A DNA stretch of 64,000 nucleotides from Stenotrophomonas daejeonensis (GTDB taxonomy: Bacteria; Pseudomonadota; Gammaproteobacteria; Xanthomonadales; Xanthomonadaceae): contig NZ_LDJP01000006.1 in NCBI RefSeq assembly GCF_001431505.1, positions 16,178-80,177 on the forward strand, in the 5' to 3' direction. Within the stretch, counting starts at the first letter, position 1, and each line of letters opens with the position of its first letter. Under the pieces are notes generated by a model, which saw only the letters and a program-made list of their open reading frames with translations, was not told the origin of the DNA and ran no database searches. Shown piece by piece: positions 8,486 through 21,919 of this stretch. Both the position numbers and the translations under genes were made by a program.

Positions 8486-9364
8486 TCATTCCTGTTCGCG
8501 GTGGAACGTCGCCACGTCCGGCCAGCCCTGCGCGCGGGCATGCCGGGCCATGCGTTCGGCCAGGTACACCGAGCGGTGCTTGCCGCCGGTGCAGCCGAAG
8601 GCGATGGTGACGTAGCTGCGGGTCTCGCTGCCCAGTTTCGGCAGCCAGGTGTCGAGCAGGTCCTCGAGCTGGGCGACGTAGCGGGCCACTTCGGGCTGGG
8701 CGTCGAGGTGCTCGCGCACCTGGCGGTCGCGGCCGGTCAGCGGGCGCAGCTCCGGGTCCCAGTGCGGGTTGGGCAGCACGCGCGCGTCGAACACGAAGTC
8801 GGCCTCGGCCGGCACGCCGCGCTTGTAGGCGAAGGATTCGAACAGCAGCGACAGGTTGTTGCTGTGGCTCAGCGCGTGCTCGGTGATGATGTGGCGGCGC
8901 AGCTGGTGCACGTTGAGCCGGCTGGTGTCGATGATGGCGTCGGCTTCGCGGCGCAGCGGCGCGGTCAGTTCGCGCTCGCGGGTAATGGCCTCGGGCAGCG
9001 ACAGGCCGAGGTGGCTGAGCGGGTGCCGGCGGCGGGTGTCGGCGTAGCGGGCCAGCAGGGTGTCGTCGTCGGCCTCGAAGAACAGCAGGGTGGCGTCGAT
9101 GTCGTGGTTGCTGGCGGTCTGGCGCCACTGCCCGAGCTGGCTCAGGTCGCTGCGCCCGCGCACGTCGATGCCCAGCGCGATGCGCCGCGGGCTTTCCTTG
9201 CCGGGTTCGCCGAGCACCCCGCGCACGAACTCCGGCAGCAGGTTCACCGGGATGTTGTCCGAGCAGTAGTAGTCCAGGTCCTCGAAGGTCTTCAGCGCCA
9301 CCGACTTGCCCGAGCCGGACAGGCCGCTGACGATGACCAGCAGCGGGTGCGGCTGCGCGTTCAT
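8486..9364 (-). CDS. rapZ: RNase adapter protein RapZ
   Basis: 292 residues. The N-terminal P-loop GLSGSGKS is at about 14-21; a Walker B-like segment lies near LLFFEADDD. The C-terminal metabolite/RNA-binding domain has the signature [18 protein letters not shown]. In enterobacteria RapZ presents small RNAs to RNase E and so controls amino-sugar synthesis (GlmS); the same role is assumed here. The start overlaps the hprK stop by 4 nt. A 120-bp gap separates it from the EIIA gene downstream, and I see no feature in that gap. Confidence 0.96.
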   Translation of the reverse strand: MNAQPHPLLVIVSGLSGSGKSVALKTFEDLDYYCSDNIPVNLLPEFVRGVLGEPGKESPRRIALGIDVRGRSDLSQLGQWRQTASNHDIDATLLFFEADDDTLLARYADTRRRHPLSHLGLSLPEAITRERELTAPLRREADAIIDTSRLNVHQLRRHIITEHALSHSNNLSLLFESFAYKRGVPAEADFVFDARVLPNPHWDPELRPLTGRDRQVREHLDAQPEVARYVAQLEDLLDTWLPKLGSETRSYVTIAFGCTGGKHRSVYLAERMARHARAQGWPDVATFHREQE

Positions 9365-10311
9365 GGGGTGCGCTGCTCCAGCAGGTTGCTGTGGCGGGCG
9401 ATGAACATCGCCGCCGGGTCGATGCCCTTGGTGCGCAGGATGTGCAGGCGGGTGGCCGCCTCGGTGAGCACCGCCAGGTTGCGGCCGGGCATCACCGGCA
9501 GGGTGATCAGCGGCACGTCCAGGTCGAGCACATGGCGCTTGCCGGAGTCGCCGGTCAGGCGTTCGTAGCCATAGGTGCCGGGCTCGGTCATCGGCTTGGT
9601 CAGGTGGACGATGAGCCGAAGGTACTTGTTCTTCTTTACAGCCGTGTCACCGAACATCTGGCGCACGTTGAGCACGCCCAGGCCGCGCACTTCCAGCAGG
9701 TCCTGCAGCAGCTCCGGGCAGGTGCCGTCGAGCACGTCCGGGGCGATCTGGGTAAATTCCGGGGCGTCGTCGGCGACCAGCCGGTGCCCGCGGCTGAGCA
9801 GTTCCAGCGCCAGTTCGCTCTTGCCCGAGCCGGCCTCGCCGGTGATCAGCACGCCGATGGAATAGATCTCCATGAACACGCCATGCAGGATGATGCGCGG
9901 CGCCAGCGTGCGGGCCAGGTGGTAGGAGATGTGGTTCAGCAGTTCGTGGCCGCGCCGCGGCGAGCCCCACAGCGGGGTCTGCGATTCGTCGGCGGCCGCG
10001 CGCAGGTCCTCCGGGCAGCCGTGGTTCTTGGTGACCACCAGCGCCAGCGGGCGGGCGTGGATGATGCGTTCGATCACTTCCCAGCGCTGGCGCGAATCCA
10101 GCGAGTCCAGCCAGCTCAGTTCCTCGGTGCCGAGGATCTGCACCTTGTTCGGGTAGATGGTGTTGAGGTAGCCGGCCAGCGACGGGCGCCGCGCCACGGT
10201 GTCGCCGGCATCCAGCTCGCGTTCGCCGCCGGCCTGGCCCGCGATCCAGCGCAGTTCCAGCTTCTCGCGCTGCTGGTCGAACAGTTCGCGGGCGGTGATG
10301 CGGGTGTTCAT
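9361..10311 (-). CDS. hprK: HPr kinase/phosphorylase
   Basis: 316 residues. It adds or removes phosphate on Ser46 of HPr. The C-terminal kinase domain has Walker A GEAGSGKS (158-165), followed by LVADDAPEF and the family signature around [17 protein letters not shown]. The N-terminal domain (1-130) contains [14 protein letters not shown] and TKNHGCPED. It overlaps rapZ and ptsN by 4 nt each, giving tight translational coupling. Together with the Ser46-bearing HPr this is a complete HPr(Ser) circuit. Confidence 0.97.
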   Translation of the reverse strand: MNTRITARELFDQQREKLELRWIAGQAGGERELDAGDTVARRPSLAGYLNTIYPNKVQILGTEELSWLDSLDSRQRWEVIERIIHARPLALVVTKNHGCPEDLRAAADESQTPLWGSPRRGHELLNHISYHLARTLAPRIILHGVFMEIYSIGVLITGEAGSGKSELALELLSRGHRLVADDAPEFTQIAPDVLDGTCPELLQDLLEVRGLGVLNVRQMFGDTAVKKNKYLRLIVHLTKPMTEPGTYGYERLTGDSGKRHVLDLDVPLITLPVMPGRNLAVLTEAATRLHILRTKGIDPAAMFIARHSNLLEQRTP

Positions 10312-10760
10312 GGCGCGGGGGTCCGGGGCGGGTGGTCGAGGATCCGTTTCAATGCATCGCCGTCGGCGGCCGCGCGCAGGGCGTCGCGGACGTGGGCGTC
10401 GGAAAAGATTTCCGCCAGCTCCGACAGCAGCATCAGGTGCTGGTGGGTGTAATGCTCGGGCACGGCCATCGCGAACACCAGGTCCACCGGTTCGCTGCCG
10501 CCGAAATCCACTGGCCGTTGCAGCCGCAGCAGCACGCCGCGGGGGCGTTGCAGCGTCGACGAGCGCCCGTGCGGGATGGCGATGCCGTGGCCGATGGCGG
10601 TGCTGCCGACGCTTTCGCGCTCGCGCAGGCTGTGGAACAGGGCGTCTTCGGCGGCTTCGCGGCAGGCGAGCATGCCGGCGGCGGCACGCAGGGCGCTGTC
10701 ACGGTCGGCGGCCGCGAGTACCCGGGTACTCACGGCCGCCATCAGGTCGTTCAAGGGCAT
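10308..10760 (-). CDS. ptsN: Nitrogen-regulatory PTS protein EIIA-Ntr
   Basis: 150 residues. The active histidine is His64 in [10 protein letters not shown]. The fold continues with [24 protein letters not shown] (about 92-115), typical of the fructose/Ntr EIIA family. In other proteobacteria its phosphorylation state controls K+ uptake, carbon/nitrogen balance and stress responses. No EI-Ntr (ptsP) is visible here, so the EI/HPr encoded in the same cluster are the likely phosphate donors. It lies downstream of hpf with a 24-nt gap. Confidence 0.95.
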   Translation of the reverse strand: MPLNDLMAAVSTRVLAAADRDSALRAAAGMLACREAAEDALFHSLRERESVGSTAIGHGIAIPHGRSSTLQRPRGVLLRLQRPVDFGGSEPVDLVFAMAVPEHYTHQHLMLLSELAEIFSDAHVRDALRAAADGDALKRILDHPPRTPAP

Positions 10761-10784
10761 GGAGGGGACTGGCGGTGGCTGGTG

Positions 10785-11099
10785 TCAGCCATTGTCGCGC
10801 AGTGCGTGCGAAGCGTGGGGCAGGTGCTTCTCCTTGTACTTGATGACCAGCCGGTCGAGCTTGTCGGCCAGCACGTCGATGGCCGCGTACATGGTCTGGC
10901 CGCCGGCTTCGGCGTGCAGGGTCTGGCCGGGGAGGTTGGCGCTGGCGTCGACGTGGTGTTCGTTCTTCTGCAGTGACAGGGTGACCCGGACTTCGCAGTG
11001 CTGGTCGAAGTGCTTGCCCAGCCGCTGCAGCTTGGTTTCCACGTATTCCTTCAGGGCCGGGGTGACTTCCACGTCCTTGCCAAACGTCTCGATACGCAT
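10785..11099 (-). CDS. hpf: Ribosome hibernation-promoting factor (short HPF)
   Basis: 104 residues, the length of short HPF/YhbH proteins. It begins MRIETFGKDVEVTPALKEYV, continues with KLQRLGKHFD, and ends in the basic region LVIKYKEKHLPH. Short HPFs bind the 30S decoding region and promote 100S ribosome dimers in stationary phase. It lies directly downstream of rpoN (59-nt gap), the classic position in proteobacteria, which is why the family was once called the sigma-54 modulation protein. Confidence 0.95.
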   Translation of the reverse strand: MRIETFGKDVEVTPALKEYVETKLQRLGKHFDQHCEVRVTLSLQKNEHHVDASANLPGQTLHAEAGGQTMYAAIDVLADKLDRLVIKYKEKHLPHASHALRDNG

Positions 11100-11158
11100 C
11101 GGGTGCCTCCTGTGGTTCGGGTTTGCGATATGAACCGCTGCCGCCCCCTGCGCACGCC

Positions 11159-12577
11159 TCAGGCGATGCGGACGCGTTCGTGGGAGGCGGAGATGTTCAT
11201 GGCTTCACGATACTTCGCCACGGTGCGCCGCGCCACCGGTATTCCGCTGCTCTTGAGCAGGTCGGCCAGCTTGGCGTCAGACAGCGGTTTGCGCGGGTTT
11301 TCGGCGTCGATCAGGCGCCGTATCATCGATTGGATCGCGGTGCTGGAGGCCTCGCCGCCGCCATCGGTGTCGATGCCGGAGGCGAAGAACGCGCGCAGCG
11401 GCAGGGTGCCGCGCGGGGTGCGCACGTACTTGCGGGCGATGGCGCGGGAAATGGTGGATTCGTGCAGGTCCAGCTCGGCGGCGATCTCGCGCAGGGTCAG
11501 CGGCCGCAGCGCCTGTTCGCCGAATTCCAGGAAGCCGGCCTGGTGGTGCAGCAGGCTGCCCACCACCCGCAACAAGGTTTCGCCGCGCGCCTGCAGGCCC
11601 TTGAGCAGCCAGCGCGCCTCCTGCAGCTGCGTGCGCAGGTAGCTGGCGTCGGCCTCGCCGCAGCGGCGGATCAACTGCTCGTAGCCGCGGTGGATCACCA
11701 CCTTCGGGCCGGCGTGGCTGGCCAGCGCCGCCTTCCAGATGCCGCGCTGGCGCCAGACCACGCAGTCGGGGACGACGTAGGTGTCGGCGGCCGGTTCGCC
11801 CAGCTGCGCGCCGGGGCGCGGGTCCAGCGAGCGCAGCAGTTGCACGGCCTGTTCGACGGCCTGCTGCGGTTGCTTCAGTTCGCTGGCGATGCCGGCGATG
11901 CCCGCGCGTGGCAGGCGTTCCAGCAGCGGGCCGGTGGCGATCCGCCGGGCCAGTGCCAGAGCGGGCGTGGTGGCGGGCAGGGCCGCCAGCTGCAGGTCCA
12001 GGCATTCGCCCAGCGTGCGCGCGCCGACGCCGACGGGGTCGAACTGCTGGATGCGGCGCAGCACCGCGAAGATCTCGTCCTCGTCGGCGACGATGTCCGG
12101 GCGCAGGGTTTCGGCGATGGCGGCCAGCGGTTCGCGCAGGTAGCCGTCCTCGTCCAGCGCATTGACCAGCAGCATGCCGATGGCGAGGTCGCGTGCGCCG
12201 AGGTGGGACAGGTGCAGCTGCCACAGCAGATGGTCGGCGAGGGTGTCGGCCTCGGCGACGCGCTCGGCGGCGCTGCCGTCGTCGTCATCGTCGAACGAGC
12301 CGCCGTGGCCGCCGCTCCAGTCGGCGTCGGCGGGGGGCGACTCGGCCTGCGCATCGCCGTCGTCGGCTGGATCGGGGGCGGGGGCTTCGACGCCATCGGT
12401 GGCGGTTTCGCCGCCGCCGGCATCGTCGTCCCATTCCAGCAGCGGGTTGCTTTCCACCGCTTCGGCCAGTTCCTGCTCAAGCTCGGTACTGGACATCTGC
12501 AACAGGCGGATGGCCTGGCGCAGCTGGGGCGTCATGACCAGGCTCTGTCCCAGCGATGTCTGCAGCCGTGCCTTCAT
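11159..12577 (-). CDS. rpoN: RNA polymerase sigma-54 factor
   Basis: 472 residues. Region I at the N-terminus (MKARLQTSLGQSLVMTPQLR, then QAIRLLQMS) binds enhancer-binding proteins. Region II is an acidic linker (about 50-120, rich in D/E). Region III includes the core-binding and HTH segments (LREIAAELDLHESTISRAI), and the RpoN box ARRTVAKYREAM is near the C-terminus. Targets in related bacteria include flagella, pili and nitrogen genes; none is in this window. It lies between lptB and hpf on one strand. Confidence 0.97.
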   Translation of the reverse strand: MKARLQTSLGQSLVMTPQLRQAIRLLQMSSTELEQELAEAVESNPLLEWDDDAGGGETATDGVEAPAPDPADDGDAQAESPPADADWSGGHGGSFDDDDDGSAAERVAEADTLADHLLWQLHLSHLGARDLAIGMLLVNALDEDGYLREPLAAIAETLRPDIVADEDEIFAVLRRIQQFDPVGVGARTLGECLDLQLAALPATTPALALARRIATGPLLERLPRAGIAGIASELKQPQQAVEQAVQLLRSLDPRPGAQLGEPAADTYVVPDCVVWRQRGIWKAALASHAGPKVVIHRGYEQLIRRCGEADASYLRTQLQEARWLLKGLQARGETLLRVVGSLLHHQAGFLEFGEQALRPLTLREIAAELDLHESTISRAIARKYVRTPRGTLPLRAFFASGIDTDGGGEASSTAIQSMIRRLIDAENPRKPLSDAKLADLLKSSGIPVARRTVAKYREAMNISASHERVRIA

Positions 12578-12614
12578 CCCGTTTCCCGGCAGGTGACGTG
12601 GGGCCCGCCGCGGC

Positions 12615-13334
12615 TCAAAGGGTGAAGCTGTCTCCGAGGTAGACGCGGCGAACGTCGGTGTTGTTCAGCAGTTCTTCCGGTGCCCCCTGCGCCAGCACGC
12701 TGCCTTCGGCGAGGATATACGCGCGGTCGCAGATTCCCAAGGTCTCGCGGACGTTGTGGTCGGTGATCAGCACGCCGATGCCGCGCTGCTTGAGGTGGGT
12801 GACGATGCGCTGGATCTCGCCGACCGAAATGGGGTCGACGCCGGCGAACGGTTCGTCGAGCAGGATCAGCCGTGGTCGTGCGGCCAGTGCGCGGGCGATC
12901 TCGCAGCGGCGGCGCTCGCCGCCGGACAGGCTGGCGCCGGCCTGTTCGGCGACGTGGCCGATCTGCAGTTCGTCCAGCAATGCCGACAGTTCGCGTTCGC
13001 GGCCGTCCGCGTCGAGGTCCTCGCGCAGTTCCAGCACCAGGCGGATGTTGTCGGCCACGCTGAGCTTGCGGAATACCGACGGCTCCTGCGGCAGGTAGCC
13101 GACGCCGAGTTTGGCGCGGGCGTACATCGGCTCACTGGTGATGTCGCGGCCATCCAGCACGATGCGGCCGGCGTCACTCTCGACCAGCCCGACGATCATG
13201 TAGAAGCAGGTGGTCTTGCCGGCACCGTTGGGGCCGAGCAGGCCGACCACCTCGCCGGCATCGAGGGTCAGGCCGAAGCTATTGACCACCTCGCGGTTCT
13301 TGTAGCGCTTGCGCAGGCCTTCGGCGACGAGCAT
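12615..13334 (-). CDS. lptB: LPS export ABC transporter ATP-binding protein LptB
   Basis: 239-residue ATPase that powers LPS extraction by LptFG from the inner membrane. Walker [15 protein letters not shown] is at about 35-48, the Q-loop at [14 protein letters not shown], signature [15 protein letters not shown], Walker [13 protein letters not shown], and switch His in LITDHNVRE. Its ATG overlaps the lptA stop by 1 nt. lptF and lptG are not in the window, as is usual. Confidence 0.97.
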   Translation of the reverse strand: MLVAEGLRKRYKNREVVNSFGLTLDAGEVVGLLGPNGAGKTTCFYMIVGLVESDAGRIVLDGRDITSEPMYARAKLGVGYLPQEPSVFRKLSVADNIRLVLELREDLDADGRERELSALLDELQIGHVAEQAGASLSGGERRRCEIARALAARPRLILLDEPFAGVDPISVGEIQRIVTHLKQRGIGVLITDHNVRETLGICDRAYILAEGSVLAQGAPEELLNNTDVRRVYLGDSFTL

Positions 13335-13861
13335 TACTTCTTGTCTCCCTGCGTGGCCGGGGCCTTGTTCTTGGGCTGGATCACGGTGCGCACGCGGGTG
13401 CCGTCGCCGCCGCTCTGCATGTCGCCGCTGCGGGTGTTGTAGACCATGCGCTGGCCGCTGTTGGAGCCGCGCTCGGACTCGACGTTGTAGTTGCCGGTGA
13501 GCACGATCACCTCGCTGTTGACGTTGTAGTCGAGGCTGTCGGCGCGGGCGTTCATCCAGGTGCCGTCGTCCATCTGCTGCTTGAGCGTGGCCTGCTTGCC
13601 GGTCAGAAGCACCCGCTCGGTTTCGCCGTTCTTCTGGATCACGTCGGCAGTGTCGGCGTGGATTTCCATCGTGCCCTGGACGATGACCACGTTGCCGCTG
13701 AAACGGCAGCGGCCGTCATCGGAGAAGTTGCAGTCGCTGTTGGTCGAATCGATGGTCATCGGCTGGTTGCGGTCCGAGGCCTTGCCCCACGCCAGCGCGG
13801 GAGCAAGCAGGGCGGCGAACAGCGCGAGCTTAGCGAGCTTGGCGGGCAACATTGGGTTCAT
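13334..13861 (-). CDS. lptA: LPS transport periplasmic protein LptA
   Basis: 175-residue periplasmic bridge component. Signal peptide about 1-26 (…APALAWGKA). The OstA/LptA beta-jellyroll follows: [60 protein letters not shown]. It carries LPS between LptC at the inner membrane and LptD/E at the outer membrane. The start overlaps the 3' end of lptC by 32 nt; a second ATG three codons later is also possible. Confidence 0.94.
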   Translation of the reverse strand: MNPMLPAKLAKLALFAALLAPALAWGKASDRNQPMTIDSTNSDCNFSDDGRCRFSGNVVIVQGTMEIHADTADVIQKNGETERVLLTGKQATLKQQMDDGTWMNARADSLDYNVNSEVIVLTGNYNVESERGSNSGQRMVYNTRSGDMQSGGDGTRVRTVIQPKNKAPATQGDKK

Positions 13862-14401
13862 AGCGGGTCTTGACCTGGGAAAGGAGGGAATACTGCCGGG
13901 TTTTCAGGTTGGCCCGAAAGCCGGTGCCGGTTTGCTGCAGGCCGGGGCGGGTCATGGTCACGCGCGCGCTGGTGCGGGCCAGGTCGCGTTCGGGGAACAC
14001 GTCCAGCCTGCTGGTACGGAAGGTGGTGGGTGGGGTCTTGCCGTCCCGCGGGCTGTCGCCGGCGACGTTGCCGCGCAGGCGCAGCTGCTCGCCCTTGGCG
14101 CTGACCCAGCCGGTATCGGCGCGCAGTTGCCAGTGCTGGCCCTCGGCGTCGGGCATCAGGAACAGCGGCCGGGTGATGGTCGAGGTCTGGTCGGCGCGGT
14201 TGCGCTCCATCGCCGGCGCGCGCAGGGTGGTCGACTCCTTGCCGTCCTTGCCCAGCGCGACGATCTCGAAATCGCCCAGCACGAAGTCGGTGCGGCTTTC
14301 GACGACGCTGGCCGGCGTGGCGGCGGCGCGGTGGCGCCATGCCGACCAGCCGCTGGCCAGCGCGGCCAGCAGCAGGCCGAAGCCGAGCACGATGCGCCAG
14401 T

Positions 14402-14405
<4 letters not shown>
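13830..14405 (-). CDS. lptC: LPS export protein LptC
   Basis: 191 residues, the same length as E. coli LptC. A single N-terminal membrane anchor (MNWRIVLGFGLLLAALASGW) is followed by a periplasmic jellyroll containing DFEIVALGKDGKESTTLRAP and LRADTGWVSAKGEQLRLRGN. It links the LptBFG complex to LptA. The ATG at 14405 overlaps the kdsC stop by 4 nt. The open frame extends further upstream but only as an antisense-like continuation through kdsC. Confidence 0.93.
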
Positions 14406-17890
<3,485 letters not shown>

Positions 17891-17918
17891 ATGCGCGGCT
17901 CGCCCCGCATGCGGCTGG

Positions 17919-18134
17919 GTAGGTCGGGGTTACACCCCCGATGCTTTGTGCGTGTCGCCGTCGGGGGCGTAGCCCCGACCTACGGCACCGTGGAGCGGGT
18001 TCACCCGCGATTGCTTTTGAGGTTTACGCGCCGGGCCGTCGCGCGTGAGCGCGCTCCCAACGTGGGCCGGGCAGAGCCGCGTGGCATGTGGCCTTCCCCG
18101 GTGCGGCCGGGTAGGTCGGGACTACATCCCCGAC
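17919..18134. repeat. Cluster of GTAG-ended REP-like repeats
   Basis: Fills the gap between the EF-hand gene and bamD. An inverted dimer lies at 17919-17983 (GTAGGTCGGGGTTACACCCC… against …GGGGCGTAGCCCCGACCTAC). A third, isolated unit GTAGGTCGGGACTACATCCC is at 18111-18130. Between them, about 18040-18110 holds a decayed copy of the long repeat seen at 49429-49500 (GAGCGCGCTCCCAA, TGGCCTTCCCCGGTGC). No gene is supported here. Confidence 0.65.
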
Positions 18135-18155
18135 GCTGTTGCTGCCACAAACGCA

Positions 18156-18177
18156 TGACGCCCCTTGCGGGGCGTCA
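18156..18177 (-). terminator. Terminator of bamD
   Basis: TGACGCCCCTTGCGGGGCGTCA is a perfect stem-loop (9-bp stem, 4-nt loop). On the minus strand it is followed by tgcgtttg, and it lies just after the bamD stop. Confidence 0.7.
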
Positions 18178-18198
18178 GTGCTGTTCCATTTGGCTTGC

Positions 18199-19080
18199 TT
18201 ACTTGCGCGTCATCTGCGCGTTGCGCTGGCCGGTGGCGGCCGACTTCTCGCCGGCGAACGGGTTGAGCTTGCGGATCATCCACGGGTACTTCGGCCAGTC
18301 GCCGCGCAGCCACGGGTGGTCGGGCTGGTTCAGTTCCAGCACGCGGCGGGCGTCGTCGGCCAGGGTCTTGTTGCCCAGGTGGGTGTAGGACTCGCCCAGC
18401 GCGGCCACCGCGTCGTTCTGGAACGCGCTCTGCGGGTAGGTTTCCAGCAGGTAGGTGGCGCGGCCGGCGGCCGAGATCCAGGCGCCGCGGCGCATGTAGT
18501 ACAGGGCGTTGTCCATCTCGTACTGGGCGAACACGTCGCGCAGTTCGATCATGCGCTGGCGCGCGTCGGCGGCGTAGCGGCTGTTCGGGTAGCGCTCGGC
18601 GACGATGTTGAAGTCGGCATAGGCCTGGCGCGGGGCGGACAGGTCGCGGCGGCTGGAGTCCAGCGACCACACCCGGCGCAGGAACACGGTGTCGCTGTTG
18701 CCGTTGGCCAGCCCGCGCAGGTAGTACAGGTAGGCGATGTTGCGGTGGGTCGGGTAGGTGCGGATGAAGCGGTCGATGCTGGACACCGCGTCGTCGTTCT
18801 TGCCGGCCTTGTACTGGGCGTAGGCGCTTTCGATCATCGCCTGCTCGGTGTACGGGCCATAGGGGTACTGCGCGATCAGGCGCCTGAAGCTGTTCTCGGC
18901 GCCGGACCAGTTGCCGCCTTCCATCAGCTTGTGGCCCTTTTCGAAGAGCGTTTCGACCGGCATGCCCTCGTCCGCGTTCTTCTTGCTGCCGCGGTGGCAG
19001 CCGCTGGCGGCGAAAACCAGGACCAGCAGCAGGGCGGTGATGCGGACGGGCGTGGACAACGGCAAGGAGCGTCGGATCAT
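18199..19080 (-). CDS. bamD: Outer-membrane assembly lipoprotein BamD
   Basis: 293 residues. Lipoprotein signal with Cys28 (VFAASGC). Five TPR-like repeats follow, beginning ETLFEKGHKLMEGGNWSGAE and including LIAQYPYGPYTEQAMIESAY and AERYPNSRYAADARQRMIEL. BamD is the essential lipoprotein that docks substrates and BamA in the beta-barrel assembly machine. Slightly longer than E. coli BamD because of a C-terminal tail (RGDWPKYPWM… to end). Divergent from rluD, the usual arrangement. Confidence 0.96.
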   Translation of the reverse strand: MIRRSLPLSTPVRITALLLVLVFAASGCHRGSKKNADEGMPVETLFEKGHKLMEGGNWSGAENSFRRLIAQYPYGPYTEQAMIESAYAQYKAGKNDDAVSSIDRFIRTYPTHRNIAYLYYLRGLANGNSDTVFLRRVWSLDSSRRDLSAPRQAYADFNIVAERYPNSRYAADARQRMIELRDVFAQYEMDNALYYMRRGAWISAAGRATYLLETYPQSAFQNDAVAALGESYTHLGNKTLADDARRVLELNQPDHPWLRGDWPKYPWMIRKLNPFAGEKSAATGQRNAQMTRK

Positions 19081-19193
19081 GGGTCGGGGCGGGACGCGGC
19101 AGGAATACGAAGGGGCGATGATAGCCTAGTGGCCTGTCCCGCGACTGACTCCTGCCACCGGGACCCCGAATTCCCCTTCCGCTGCCCCCTGCC

Positions 19194-20183
19194 ATGTCCG
19201 ACAACGCTTCCCCTTCTTCCCGCCAGGCGCGGGTGCCCGATGCCGCCGCTGGCCGCCGTTTCGACGCGGTGCTGGCCGAGCTGTTCCCCGAGTTCTCCCG
19301 GTCCCGGCTGAGCGACTGGATCAAGTCCGGCGCCGCGCTGCTCGACGGCGCCCCGGCGCGCCCGCGCGACCTGCTGCGTGGTGGCGAGCTGGCCACGCTG
19401 GACGCGGTGCTGGAGGTCGAAACCGATGCCCTGCCCGAGGACATCCCGCTGTCGGTGCTATACGAGGACGAGCACGTCCTCGTGATCGACAAGCCGGCCG
19501 GGCTGGTGGTCCACCCCGGCGCCGGCAACCCCACCGGCACCCTGGTCAACGCGCTGCTGTTCCGCGACCCGGCCTTGGCCAAGGTGCCGCGCGCCGGCGT
19601 GGTGCACCGGCTGGACAAGGACACCAGCGGCGTCATGGTGGTGGCCCGCACCGTGCAGGCGCAGACCGCGCTGGTCGAGCAGCTGTCCGCGCGCGAGGTA
19701 CACCGCCAGTACTTGGCGGTGGTCTGTGGCGCGCTGGTGGCCGGCGGCACCGTCGATGCGCCGATCGACCGGCACCCGCGCGACCGCCTGCGCATGGCGG
19801 TGCGCGAGGACGGCCGCGATGCGGTCACCCACTACCGCCTGCGCGAGCGTTTCCGCGCCCACACCGCGCTGGAGTGCCGGCTGGAAACCGGCCGCACCCA
19901 TCAGATCCGCGTGCACATGGCGCACCTGAAGCACGCCATCGTCGGCGACCCGCTGTACGGCGGCGCGCTGAAGCTGCCCAAGGGCGCCAGCGACGAACTG
20001 GTCGCGCAGCTGCGCGGCTTCAAGCGCCAGGCGCTGCACGCCGAGACGCTGGAATTCATGCACCCGATCAGCGGCGTGGCGGTGCGCAACAGCGCGCCGG
20101 TGCCGGCCGACCTGCTGGCGCTGATGCAGGCGCTGCGCGAGGACACCGGGGCCTTCAATGAGCGCGAGCGGGACCGCTGGTGA
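19194..20183 (+). CDS. rluD: 23S rRNA pseudouridine synthase RluD
   Basis: 329 residues. N-terminal S4 RNA-binding domain (about 20-85, [20 protein letters not shown]). The RluA-type catalytic domain has the motif [16 protein letters not shown] with the catalytic Asp141. The C-terminal [16 protein letters not shown] motif is typical of the RluA/RluC/RluD class. In this genomic position (divergent from bamD, upstream of pgeF) the family member modifies helix 69 uridines 1911/1915/1917. The stop overlaps the pgeF start (GTGA). Confidence 0.95.
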   Translation: MSDNASPSSRQARVPDAAAGRRFDAVLAELFPEFSRSRLSDWIKSGAALLDGAPARPRDLLRGGELATLDAVLEVETDALPEDIPLSVLYEDEHVLVIDKPAGLVVHPGAGNPTGTLVNALLFRDPALAKVPRAGVVHRLDKDTSGVMVVARTVQAQTALVEQLSAREVHRQYLAVVCGALVAGGTVDAPIDRHPRDRLRMAVREDGRDAVTHYRLRERFRAHTALECRLETGRTHQIRVHMAHLKHAIVGDPLYGGALKLPKGASDELVAQLRGFKRQALHAETLEFMHPISGVAVRNSAPVPADLLALMQALREDTGAFNERERDRW

Positions 20184-20959
20184 ACACCGCCGCGCCGTGG
20201 CTGGAAGCCGGCTGGCCGGCGCCGCCGGGCGTGCGTGCCTTCACCACGGTGCGGCAGGGCGCGGGCGGCTCGCGGCCGCCGTTCGACCGCTTCAACATGG
20301 GCAACCGCACTTCGCCCGAGGGCGACGACCCACGACAGGTGCAGCGCAACCGCGACGAACTGCGGCAACTGGCCGGGCTGCCCTCGGCGCCGCACTGGCT
20401 GCGGCAGGTGCATGGCACCGGCGTGCTGCGCTTCGACGCCCCGCCCACCGCGCAAGGCGTTGAAGCCGAGCCGGAGGCCGATGCCGCCGTGACCTCCACG
20501 CCCGGGGTGGTGCTGGCGATCCTCACCGCCGACTGCCTGCCGGTGGTGTTCGCCGCCCGTGATGGCGGCGAGGTGGCCGCCGCCCACGCCGGCTGGCGCG
20601 GGCTGGCCGCCGGCATGCTGGAAGCGACGCTGGCGGCGATGCGCACGCCGGCGGACGATGTCGTGGCATGGCTCGGCCCGGCGGCCGGGCCGGCGCATTA
20701 CGAAATCGGCAGCGACGTGCGTGACGCCTTCCTCGCCCATTCGGCGCAGGCCGAAGCCGCATTTGCCGCCACCCGGCCGGGCCACTGGCGGGTAGACCTG
20801 TATGCATTGGCGCGCCAGCGTTTGCAGGCTGCCGGCATGGACGCGGCCGCCATCCACGGCGGCAACCAATGCACCATCGCCGATCCGTCACGCTGGTTTT
20901 CGCACCGCCGCGATCGCCGCAGCGGGCGCATGGCCACGCTGGTGTGGATGCAGCCGTGA
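20180..20959 (+). CDS. pgeF: Peptidoglycan editing factor PgeF / YfiH (LACC1-like)
   Basis: 259 residues from a GTG start coupled to rluD by a 4-nt overlap. The family's metal-site residues are present: His in LRQVHGTGV, Cys in [11 protein letters not shown] and His in [12 protein letters not shown]. Homologues act as purine nucleoside phosphorylase/adenosine deaminase (LACC1) or remove misincorporated L-Ser from peptidoglycan precursors (PgeF in E. coli); sequence alone does not decide. Older 'laccase' or 'polyphenol oxidase' names come from the same family. Confidence 0.93.
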   Translation: MNTAAPWLEAGWPAPPGVRAFTTVRQGAGGSRPPFDRFNMGNRTSPEGDDPRQVQRNRDELRQLAGLPSAPHWLRQVHGTGVLRFDAPPTAQGVEAEPEADAAVTSTPGVVLAILTADCLPVVFAARDGGEVAAAHAGWRGLAAGMLEATLAAMRTPADDVVAWLGPAAGPAHYEIGSDVRDAFLAHSAQAEAAFAATRPGHWRVDLYALARQRLQAAGMDAAAIHGGNQCTIADPSRWFSHRRDRRSGRMATLVWMQP

Positions 20960-21498
20960 GCACGCCGCTGTTCGAGCGCGTGCTCGGCGCCGCGTTCGCA
21001 GGGTTGCCGCCGCGCTTGCAGGCGTTGCATTCGATAGCGGAACGCCAGCGCTGGCGCGGGCGCGGCGAGGTGCTGCGCGGCACCCACTGGCTGGTGGTGC
21101 CGTGCGCATGGCTGGCGCGCTTGCCGCCGGCCGCCGCAGACGTGCCGGTAGGTGTCGAATTCGTCGTGGACGAAACCGGCGAGCACTGGAACCGTCGTTT
21201 CGGCGGCGTGCGCATGGCCTCGCGGCTGTGGCAGCGTGACGGCCACCTGTACGAACGGCTGGGCGCACTGCGTTTCCGCTTCGCGCTGGAAGTGGTGGAC
21301 GATGAAATCCTGTGGCGGGCCGTGCGTGCATGGGCGTTCGGCATCGTGCCGCTGCCGGCGCGCTGGTTCGCCGGCGTGCATTGTCGCGAACGCGAGCGGG
21401 AAGGGCGCTACGAATTCCTCGTCGACGTCTCGATGCCGTGGCTGGGACGCCTGATCCGCTACGAGGGCTGGCTGCTGCCGGAGGGCGGCGATGACTGA
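20956..21498 (+). CDS. DUF4166-like protein
   Basis: 180-residue protein from a GTG ([10 protein letters not shown]…) that overlaps the pgeF stop by 4 nt; a longer in-frame start would run far into pgeF. The family look is in FERVLGAAFAGLPPRLQALH at the N-terminus and EHWNRRFGGVRMASR in the middle, ending MPWLGRLIRYEGWL. No signal peptide and no catalytic motif I recognise. It overlaps the next gene (DCC protein) by 8 nt, so rluD, pgeF, this gene and the next form one coupled operon. Confidence 0.7.
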   Translation: MSTPLFERVLGAAFAGLPPRLQALHSIAERQRWRGRGEVLRGTHWLVVPCAWLARLPPAAADVPVGVEFVVDETGEHWNRRFGGVRMASRLWQRDGHLYERLGALRFRFALEVVDDEILWRAVRAWAFGIVPLPARWFAGVHCREREREGRYEFLVDVSMPWLGRLIRYEGWLLPEGGDD

Positions 21499-21898
21499 GC
21501 ATGCTGCGCCGGTAATCGTGTTCGACGGCGTCTGCGCGCTGTGCAGCCGCTGGGTGCGTTTCCTGCTGCGCTTCGACCGCGCTGGCCGCTATCGCTTCGC
21601 GGCGATGCAGGGCGTGCATGGACGGCAACTGCTGGCCGCGCATGGGTTGGACCCGGACGACCCGCTGTCGTTCCTGCTGGTCGAGGCGGGCGGCGCGTTC
21701 ACAGATACCGACGCCATCGTGCGCGTGCTGGCCGGCCTTGGCGGCCTCTGGAAACTGGCGCTGTCGGCGCGCCTGCTGCCCCGGCCGCTGCGCGATGGCG
21801 CCTACCGCTGGCTGGCGCGCAATCGTTACCGCTGGTTCGGCCGCCACGATGCCTGTTACCTGCCGACGCCGGCGCAGGCGGCGCGGTTCCTGGACTGA
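21491..21898 (+). CDS. DCC-family thiol-disulfide oxidoreductase (DUF393)
   Basis: 135 residues. The name-giving motif is FDGVCALCSRWVRFLL: Asp12, Cys15, Cys18 in a D-x-x-C-x-x-C arrangement near the N-terminus. DCC proteins are thioredoxin-like and are annotated as thiol-disulfide oxidoreductases, but few have been studied. The rest is a helical region with YRWLARNRYRWFGRH. Last gene of the rluD operon, convergent with otsA. Confidence 0.85.
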   Translation: MTEHAAPVIVFDGVCALCSRWVRFLLRFDRAGRYRFAAMQGVHGRQLLAAHGLDPDDPLSFLLVEAGGAFTDTDAIVRVLAGLGGLWKLALSARLLPRPLRDGAYRWLARNRYRWFGRHDACYLPTPAQAARFLD

Positions 21899-21919
21899 GG
21901 CCGGCGCGACGGCGGCGGC

